This document shows, piece after piece, positions 55,602-64,000 of a stretch of DNA of 64,000 nucleotides. Positions within the stretch are counted from its first letter, which is position 1, and each line of letters begins with the position of its first letter. The notes below the pieces were generated by a model that saw nothing but the letters and a program-made list of their open reading frames with translations, made no database searches and had not been told where the DNA came from. Made by a program: the position numbers and the translations under genes. Source of the DNA: Haematobia irritans (Eukaryota > Arthropoda > Insecta > Diptera > Muscidae); assembly GCF_050003625.1 (NCBI RefSeq), contig NC_134397.1, positions 225,308,537 to 225,372,536 of the forward strand, in the 5' to 3' direction.

Positions 55602-57165
55602 CTGTCTGTTGATGTATTTTTGTGTGCAAAGTACAGCTCGCAGTTTTAGTCCGATTGTCCTAAAATTTGGTATAGGGTCCTAATACGGCTCAAAGACGAT
55701 CCCTATTGATTTTGGAAAAAATCGGTTCAGATTTAGATATAGCTGCCATATATATTTTTCACCGATCTGGTCATAATTGGCGTGTATATCAACCGATCTT
55801 CCTCAAATTCCGTACATCCGAATATTTTATGAGTCTCGAAAAACTTGCAAAATATTAGCCAAATCGGTTCAGATTTAGATATAGCTCCCATATATAGCTT
55901 TCGCCCGATTTACACTCATTTGCCCACAGAGGCAAATTTTTAACTCCAATTTAGTTGAAATTTTGCACAGGGAGTAGAATTAGCATTGTCACTATGCGTG
56001 CCAAATTTGGTTGAAATCGGTTCCGATTTGGATATATCTCCCATATATAGCTTTCGCCCGATTTACACTCATATGACCACAGAGGCAAATTTTTAACTCC
56101 GATTTAGTTGAAATTTTGCACAGGGAGTAGAATTAGCATTGTAACTATGCGTGCCAAATTTGGGTGAAAACGGTTCAGATTTGGAGATATCTCCCATATA
56201 TATGTAGCTTTCGCCCGATTTACACTCATATGACCACAGAGGCCAATTTTTAACTCCGATTTAGTTGAAATTTTGCTCAGAGAGTAGAATTAGCATTGTT
56301 GCTATGCGCGCCAAATTTGGTTGAAATCGGTTCAGATTTAGATATAGCTCCCATATATATGTTTTTCTGATTTCGACAAAAATGGTCAAAATACCAACAT
56401 TTTCCTTGTTAAATCGCCACTGATTAGTCGAAAAGTTGTAAAAATGACTCTAATTTTCCTAAACTTCTAATACATATATATCGAGCGATAAATCATAAAT
56501 AAACTTTTGCAAAGTTTCGTTAAAATTGCTTCAGATTTAAATGTTTCCCATATTTTTTTACTAACATTGTGTTCCACCCTAGTGCATTAGCCGACTTAAA
56601 TTTTAAGTCTATAGATTTTGTAGAAGTCTATCTAATTAGGTCCAGATCGAGTGATATTTAAATGTATGTATTTGGGACAAACCTTTATATATAGCCCCCA
56701 ACACATTTGACGGATGTGATATGGTATCGAAAATTTAGATCTACAAAGTGGTGCAGGGTATAATATAGGCGGCCCCGCCCGACTTTAGACTTTCCTTACT
56801 TGTTTTCAAGTAAAAACATCTTTAAAATAAAGTGTTGAAAAACATGTCCTATTTTGAACAATTTTTTCCTTTATAGTCAAGTTGCAAAAAGACAACAAAT
56901 TTAAAGACAATTTCATTAATTTTAAAGAATTTTTTGAATTATTAAAGTCAAGTTGACCTTACCCCAAAAAATATTTCTTTCACGTTATGATACCCATTTT
57001 TAAGTAAAATCACTTAATTATAAGTGATTTTTGAAAAGTTTATCGACTTTTGGACAAGGAAAAAACTTTATATTAGAGAAATACTTCTTCTATTCTAAGC
57101 AAAATTTGCATTCGTATTTTAAGGACATGAAATCTTTGACCTCACGACAATATTTTTTTCAGTGT
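55156..57165 (+). mobile_element. MITE family D, split by a HINE
   Basis: The left part (55156-55427, from GCACTGAAAATGCATG) and right part (56803-57165, to TTTTTTTCAGTGT) together match one family D element. The break is in GCTAT/GTTTCAAGTAA. The inserted HINE defines its own exact ends here. Confidence 0.65.
55428..56802 (-). mobile_element. Helentron-like element, family A, with known ends
   Basis: Inserted in MITE D between ...TTTTGCTAT and TTTCAAGTAA..., next to T runs. One end is TTATACCCTTCACCAC with a long (GTCT)n tract at 55553-55612, the other the hairpin GGCCCCGCCC and CCTTACTTG. Central repeats start with CGGTTCAGATTTAGATATAGC-type sequence. Confidence 0.7.
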
Positions 57166-57764
57166 GGGTATTTTGGCCATTTTTACCCAAATCGGAAAAA
57201 CATATATATGGAAGCTATATCGAAGTCAGAAACGATTTCAACCAAATTTGACATGTGCACTCAGTATTTTAATTCTACTTCCTGTGCAAAATTTCACGTA
57301 AATCGGACTACAACTTTGACCTCTGTGGTCATATGACTGAAAATTGGGCGAAAAATATATATGGGAGCTATATCTAAATCTGAACCGATTTCAATCAAAT
57401 TTGGCATACTTGACTATAGTACCAACTGTACTCCTAGTGCAAAATTTCAATCAAATTGGGCTAAAACTCTGGCTTCTGGGTCAATATAAGTGCATATCGG
57501 GCGAAAGATATATATGGGAGCTATATCTAAATCTGAACCGATTTCTTCCAAAATCTGTATCAAATCAGGAACTTGTGTCAAATTTGAAGTCGATTGGAGT
57601 AAAACAGACAGACAGACGGACGGACATAGCTAGATCGACTCAGGGCCCCACCCTGAGCATTTTTGCCAAAGACATAATGTGTCTATCTCGTCTCCTTCTG
57701 GATGTTGCAAACATATGCACTAACTTATAATACACTGCTCCAAAGTGTGGCGCAGGGTATAAAA
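57166..57764 (+). mobile_element. HINE family A, right part
   Basis: Starts within a repeat (TTTTGGCCATTTTTACC), has units with GGGAGCTATATCTAAATC and (GACA/GACG)n at 57605-57625, and ends GTGTGGCGCAGGGTATAAAA. The left end is missing. Confidence 0.6.
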
Positions 57765-57913
57765 ACAAAGCATTAATTAAACAAACTATTAATTAAAATT
57801 TTATTATTTTAAAGAAATTTGTCCTTAATATTGTATAAATAGGATACGTAATGTTTAATATCATGTAAATATTTTTTCAGGGTAGATTTCAACCCTACTG
57901 TGAATTGGTCATT

Positions 57914-59440
57914 TTTATACCCTTCACAACTACTGTGGTACAGGGTATAATAAGTTTGTGCATTTGTATGTAACGCCAAGATGGGGTAATCATAGACCAA
58001 CCTTTTAGTATACGGATCGGCTTAGAATTAAATTCTGAGTCGATTTAGCGATGTCCGCCTGTCTGTCTGTCCGTCTGTGTGTCTGTCCGTCTGTCTGTTG
58101 ATGTATTTTTGTGTGCAAAGTACAGCTCGCAGTTTTAGTCCGATTGTCCTAAAATTTGGTATAGGGTCCTGTTTCGGCTCAAAGACGATCCCTATTGATT
58201 TTGGAAAAAATCGGTTCAGATTTAGATATAGCTCCCATATATATTTTCACCGATCTGGTCATAATTGGCGTGTATATCAACCGATCTTCCTCAAATTCCG
58301 TACATCCGAATATTTTATGAGTCTTGAAAAACTTGCAAAATATCAGCCAAATCGGTTCAGATTTAGATATAGCTCCCATATATAGCTTTCACCCGATTTA
58401 CACTCATTTGCCCACAGAGGCCAATTTTTTGCTCCGATTTAGTTGAAATTTTGCACAGGGAGTAGAATTAGCATTGTAGCTATGCGTGTCAAATTTGGTT
58501 GAAATCGGTTCAGATTTAGATATAGCTCCCATATATAGCTTTCGCCCGATTTACACTCATATGACCACAGAGGCCAATTTTTTGCTCCGATTTAGTTGAA
58601 ATTTTGCACAGGGAGTAGAATTAGCATTGTAGCTATGCGTGCCAAATTTGGTTGAAATCGGTTCAGATTTAGATATAGCTCCCATATGTAGCTTTCGCCC
58701 GATTTACACTCATATGACCACAGAGGCCAATTTTTTGCTCCGATTTAGTTGAAATTTTGCACAGGGTGTAGAATTAGCATTGTAGCTATGCATGCCAAAT
58801 TTGGTTGAAATCGGTTCAGATTTAGATATAGCTCCCGTATATATTTTTCGCCCGATTTACACTCATATGACCATAGAGGCCAATTTTTAACTCCGATTTA
58901 GTTGAAATTTTGCACAAGGGGTTGAATTAGCATTGTAGCTATGCGTGCCAAATTTGGTTGAAATCGGTTCAGATTTAGATATAGCTCCCATATATATGTT
59001 TTTCTGATTTCGACAAAAATGGTCAAAATACCAACATTTTCCATGTAAAATCGCCACTGTTTAGTCGAAAAGTTGTAAAAATTACTCTATTTTTCCTTAA
59101 CTTCTAATGCATATATATCGAGCGATAAATCATAAATAAACTTTTGCGAAGTTTTCTTAAAATTGCTCCAGATTTAAATGTTTCCCATATTTTTTTACTA
59201 ACATTGTGTTCCACCCTAGTGCATTAGCCGACTTAAATTTTGAGTCTACAGATTTTGTAGAAGTCTATCAAATTCTGTCCAGATCGAGTGATATTTAAAT
59301 GTATGTATTTGGGACAAACCTTTATATATAGCCCCCAACACATTTGACGGATGTGATATGGTATCGAAAATTTAGATCTACAAAGTGGTGCAGGGTATAA
59401 TATAGTCGGCCCCGCCCGACTTTAGACTTCCCTTACTTGT
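57914..59440 (-). mobile_element. Helentron-like element, family A, complete
   Basis: From TTTATACCCTTCACAAC with GTCY tract (58050-58100) to the hairpin GTCGGCCCCGCCCGAC and CCTTACTTG. The central motif CGGTTCAG recurs at 58507, 58660, 58813 and 58966, exactly 153 bp each time. No gene. Confidence 0.72.
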
Positions 59441-60397
59441 TTTCAATATAGGTGAGGCTAAAAGTGTAGGCCTGCTATAACTTTATATAAATCAATAAAT
59501 TAAATAATCTGACCCCGTCTTATATATGTAACATATATATATGTATGGACATATATATATGTACAACCACATACATATATATCTATATGTATATTGAGCG
59601 TTCTGTTATCATTACTCGGTTGGTTGTTGTTTGTCTTGAATGTTTGCCACGGCAACTGTTTGCAACATAAGCTGATGCCATAAAGTGCAATTTAAAAAGC
59701 GGTTTTGGCCATTTATAATAATTGCTTTTATTTAAATGTTAATGGCTGCTGCATTCGTAAATATCCAATTGCAAGTAATTGCAATGGACAGCAAAAACAA
59801 AAACACATACATGACTATTGATTTGAGGACATGCATACTCTTATATATACGTACATATTTTAGTATATTGTTGTCCTTATAAGGATACATAATGAAAATG
59901 TTCCACTTTCCATTATAGAATAATATTGGAAAATATTATAAATTTTGAGGAGAAAATTTTTTACAACATATATTATAAAAATTCGGCCGATGGTCGCTCC
60001 CTGCTCGCTGTCATCGTCCATGGATTCAAAATAAATGCCGAATTTTATAGGGGAAATGTCCCCTAAAGACTCAAAAAGATAGTTTCAACTCTCGGTCAAT
60101 GGAAAACATTAGATTATAGGAAAATAAGAGTGTAACAAAAAATATTTATAAAAATAAAAAAATGGATAAAAAATTGGTGTTTTTAGGTTTTTAAATTTCT
60201 TCATTCAAATGAATTTCCAAGGCACAACTTCTAAAGCAATGCAAAAGATCCAAAAATGGGATACTTCCGTCCTATAACAGGCCCATGTAAAAGTTATTGG
60301 AGATGATCCAAGTTTGCACTGCTTCCGAATCACAAATTGGGGATCCAAACTACTTTTTTGGAAGCTCGTTTTTGCTGGTACAGTCAGGCTTATGTAC
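59441..60397. other. Unclassified DNA with TE scraps
   Basis: (AT)n-rich near 59520-59590. A Tc1/mariner transposase scrap at about 59985-60120 matches the end of 33425-33830. A family F scrap with GGCACAACTTCTAAAGC is at 60220-60378. Confidence 0.45.
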
Positions 60398-60550
60398 ACA
60401 CAAAAAAATTTTTTTCTGATTCAATCACGAAATTAATTGATCCAATTAATTTTTTATTTGAAATGTCTTCAATCACAGAAATGATAATAAATTAAAATTA
60501 AAAAATTAATTGACAGTCAATTAAAAAATCAATTGACAGTTAATTAAAAA
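60398..60550. mobile_element. MITE family I, left part
   Basis: ACACACAAAAAAATTTTTTTCTGATTC followed by AATTAATTGA repeats, matching 13736 onward. Its continuation (AATTAATTGATGCTTCC) appears after 62492, beyond the inserted HINE. Confidence 0.55.
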
Positions 60551-62492
60551 ACAAGTATATACGGCCGTAAGTTCGGCCAGGCCGAAGCTTATGTACCCTC
60601 CACCATGGATTGCGTAGAAACTTCTACTGAATACTGTCATCCACAATCGGATTACTTGGGTTGCGGTAACCCTTGCCGATGGCAAGGTATCTTAAAACTT
60701 CCTAACACCGTACTATATACCACATAGTCCATACGTGGTATATATTAAACTAAAAAAGGCCGATTAAATACGTATATAATTAAGTTTAAAGTTTCTATAG
60801 AAATAAAATTTTGACAAAATAAAATTTTGACAACATTTTCTATAGAAGTAAAATTTTGACAAAATTTTGACAAAATTTTCTATAGAAATAAAATTTTGAC
60901 AAAATTTTCTATAGAAATAAAATTCTGACAAAATTTTCTATAGAAATAAAATTTTGACAAAATTTTCTATAGAAATAAAATTTTGAAAAATTTTCTATAG
61001 AAATAAAATTTTGAAAAATTTTTCCAAAGAAATAACATTTTGACAATGTTTTCTATAAAAATAAAATTTTGGTAGATTATTTTTGGCTCGAGTGGCAACC
61101 ATGGTTATGAACCGATATGGACCAATTTTTGTGTGATTGGGGATCGGCTATATATAACTATAGACCGATATGGACCAATTATGGCATGGTTATAAGCGGC
61201 CTTATACTAACACCACGTTGCAAATTTCAACCGGATCCGATGAATTTTGCTCCTCCAAGAGGCTCCGGAGATCAAATCAGGGGAACGGTTTATATGGGGG
61301 GCTATATATAATTATGGACCGATATGGACCAATTCTTACGTGTTTGTTAGAGACCACATTCTAACACCATGTTCCAAATTTCAACCGGATCGGATGAATT
61401 TAGCTCCTCCAAGAGGCTACGGAGGACAAATCTGGGGATCGGCTTATATGGGGGCTACATATAATTATGGACCGATATGGACCAATTCTAGCATGGTTGT
61501 TAGAGACCATATACTAACACCACGTACCAAATTTCAACCGGATCGGATGAATTTTGCTCCTCCAAGAGGCTCCGGAGATGAAATCTGGGGATCGGTTTAT
61601 ATGGGGGCTATATATAATTATGGGCCGATGTGGACCAATTTTTGCATGGTTGTTAGAGACCATATACTAACACCATGTACCAAATTTCAATCGGATCGGA
61701 TGACTTTTGCTCCTGTAAGAGGCTCCGGAGATCAAATCTGGGGATCGGTTCATATGGGGGCTATATATAATTATGGGCCGATGTGGACCAATTTTTGCAT
61801 GGTTGTTAGAGACCATATACTAACACCATGAACCAAATTTCAATCGGATCGGATGACTTTTGCTCCTGTAAGAGGCTCCGCAAACCAAATCGGGGGATCG
61901 GTTTATATGGGGGCTATATGTAATTATGGACCGATGTAGACCAATTTTTCCATGGTTGTTAGAGACCATATACCAACACCATGTACCAAATTTCAGCCGG
62001 ATCGGATGAAATTTGGTTCTCTTAGAGGCCCCGCAAACCAAATCGGGGGATCGGTTTATATGGGGGCTATATGTAATTATGGACCGATGTAGACCAATTT
62101 TTGCATGGTTGTTAAATACCCCATACTAACACCATGTACCAAATTTCAGCCGGATCGGATGAAATTTGCTTCTCTTAGAGCAATCGCAAGCCAAATTTGA
62201 GGGTCCGTTTATATGGGTGCTATACGTAAAAGTGAACCGATATGACCCATTTGCAATACCGTCCGACCTACATCAATAACAACTAGTTGTGCCAAGTTTC
62301 AAGGTGATAGCTTGTTTCGTTCGGAAGTTAGCGTGATTTCAACTGACGGACGGACGGACATGATCAGATCGACTCAGAATTTCACCACGGCCCAGAATAT
62401 ATATACTTTATGGGGTCTTAGAGCAATATTTCGATGTGATACAAACGGAATGACAAAGTTAATATACCCCCATCCTATGGGGGAGGGTATAA
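60551..62492 (+). mobile_element. Helentron-like element, family B, long copy
   Basis: ACAAGTATATACGGCCGT at the left with the hairpin TTCGGCCAGGCCGAA; GGGGGAGGGTAT at the right. Central units at 61601, 61754, 61907 and 62060 are spaced exactly 153 bp, giving the 194-codon frame 61247-61831. A reversed 29-bp array (60790-61073) lies in its left part. Confidence 0.72.
60790..61073 (-). repeat. 29-bp repeat array inside a HINE, reversed
   Basis: Eight to ten units of TTTTCTATAGAAATAAAATTTTGAC type. Orientation is opposite to the large arrays. Confidence 0.85.
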
Positions 62493-62960
62493 TTAATTGA
62501 TGCTTCCGTTAATTTTTGTTGGAGCTCACATTCATTTAGAAGCATCGCCCCAAATTTGTTACCCTGCTTCCTTTGGGTTTTCGGGCTAATTTTCCTGGGG
62601 CTCATTCAAACCAGAAATAAGTCCCACTTGAAAGCACAAATCCAAAAAGGAAATTGGCATTCAATTTTATTTGAAAGATTTTGTTGTTTTCCATATAATT
62701 TGGACTTTGTGCTCTGTCCATAGAAGAAAGTCTGAAACCTCGGTCGAAGGCCACCCATCAAAGAAACAAACCTGATGCCATATAATGATATTCGGAACAA
62801 CAGAAGGGTGTATAGTTGGCAAACTTACCAAATCCTAGAAAGCGAAAATAGGCCCCACTTGAAAACGAAACACAATCTCAAAAGAAAAGGAAAATGGGAT
62901 TCATTTTCATTTTAAATAACAGGCCCCAAAAATGAAATTACACCGAAAAACAGAAAAAAA
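62493..62960 (+). mobile_element. MITE I end and repeat family G copy
   Basis: After a short MITE I remainder, 62500-62940 is an uninterrupted copy of repeat G (pieces at 5640-5709, 6288-6405 and 7341-7480). It shows where the two insertions in the other copy landed. Confidence 0.5.
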
Positions 62961-63013
62961 TTATTTTATTTTTTTGAGGTACCCGTTTTTTCTACGTTCC
63001 TTGCAAATGGTAT

Positions 63014-63523
63014 TACAATGAAAAAAACAGTGAACCCAGAAAAAGAAAAATTTCAGTTAATTTTAGAAAATGTTGAAAATTTTTAGAAAATTTTAACTAA
63101 ACAGTATAACAAACGCTGGCATCATTTCGATGTCATAAAAATAAGTAAATATTTCTCGACAAATTCAAGAAAATTTATTAGATATAATAAAGTTTTTTCA
63201 CTTGTTAAAGAAAATTTTGTAGTTTGAAGGAAAAAATTGGAGTTCAAAATTTCAAGAATGTCTTTAGTGACATACGAAGTTCATGATGCATTAGTAGAAA
63301 ATTTACAAATTAAAAGAAATATTGAACTATTTTGTGGAAGACACGAATTTAGTTAATCTTTATCCTTCATTTGTGTATATTTTTTTCCTCGGTTTTAGTT
63401 AATTTAACTAACGTACACAAAAACTTATTAGAGTAAACTTTCTCCAAACATAATAATTCCATGAACTAAACGAAAGTTAAATTGGCTTTAGTGAAATAAA
63501 GAGTTCACTTTTTTTTGAGTGTA
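63014..63523. mobile_element. MITE family H
   Basis: ACAATGAAAAAAACAGTGAACCC at the left and GAGTTCACTTTTTTTTGAGTGTA at the right are imperfect inverted ends. The interior has many AACTAAA/TTTAGTT motifs. Related ends are at 22920 and in 11311-11570 and 34401-34711. Confidence 0.55.
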
Positions 63524-64000
63524 AGATTTGAAAATTTTATTTATTCCCCCTACCATCTTACCCCCCCACCCTCAAATGTACTATAAGCTTTTCCTCATGG
63601 CCTGCAAAGGCAAAGATTCGATGCAATTCATTTGCTGGCCATTGTACAAAGACATCATCACCCTAGTTGTATAAACTCGTTTGGTTAAAGCGTTTTTCTC
63701 AATTGTAACAAAAAAGAGGAAAGTCTCCTTTGATGTTTGGATATTTCCCAGAACAGTTTCTGTTTTGTTGAGTTCTGACTACGTTTCAATAAAATCAAAG
63801 TAAATCGTTACACCTTCCGACATTCATGCTCAAAGACCAATCGTCATTCATCTTATGTTGAACTCTTGGTATGTTTGTAAAAAGAAAAGAATCGATAGAT
63901 AGGTGTAGGTGATGATTTCGTATGGGTGGGCTCTAATCGGATAAATGCGAGAGGTCTAAAGAACACAAATACGAAGTTTCCTTATGGAGTCTGAAATTTA
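63524..64000. other. Unclassified DNA
   Basis: No recognised gene or repeat up to the window edge. Confidence 0.4.

Noticed and set aside
55553..55612. (GTCT)n microsatellite as a separate locus
   Set aside because: It is the GTCY tract that belongs to the HINE and recurs at the same place in the other copies.
61247..61831. 194-codon plus-strand frame
   Set aside because: It reads through the 51-codon family B repeat; no start context, domain or non-repeat sequence.

Overview
The window looks like repeat-rich, AT-rich chromosomal DNA from a higher fly, most likely a muscid (inference from repeat type). It holds rosa-type (DD41D) mariners, a DD37E element, DINE-1/Helentron-like repeats with (GTCY)n tracts, tRNA-derived SINEs and a Ty3/Gypsy element with identical LTRs. 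I could not recognise any host protein-coding gene. Nearly everything that can be named is a transposable element, often nested inside another.

Layout. 1-4.7 kb: composite tRNA-like MITE and Helentron-like (HINE) elements, one of them chimeric. 4.7-7.5 kb: nested MITEs and a deleted DD41D mariner. 8.8-10.9 kb: a second mariner subfamily split by a hAT element with an 8-bp target duplication. 11-14.6 kb: a HINE broken by a MITE fragment, a DD37E transposon, a mini-HINE and another MITE. 16.8-19.3 kb: long arrays of a 29-bp repeat flanking two copies of an element that carries a hammerhead ribozyme. 19.4-22.2 kb: HINE inserted in HINE. 22.3-26.9 kb: TTAA-flanked MITEs and a tandem set of small exon-like modules on the minus strand. 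26.9-36.1 kb: composite MITEs, a hAT element, SINEs and HINEs. 37.8-50.5 kb: the 29-bp arrays resume with a third hammerhead element; they are split by a 9.3-kb Gypsy element on the minus strand, which itself carries two DD41D mariner insertions. 51.6-62.5 kb: SINEs, MITEs, another mariner and more HINEs. 62.5-64 kb: MITEs and unclassified DNA.

How the parts relate. The only long intact reading frames are the Gypsy pol (42916-46110), the Gypsy gag (interrupted only by a mariner) and one 237-codon mariner frame lacking a DNA-binding domain. The most notable signal is a complete type I hammerhead ribozyme (17542-17610 and 38699-38767), with every core base and all three stems readable, in an element that sits between 29-bp repeat arrays. 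A second signal is that three diverged Helentron-like families all have an internal repeat of exactly 153 bp (51 codons), so long in-frame ORFs appear although no coding function is evident. All family assignments come from reading the sequence; no database search was possible.
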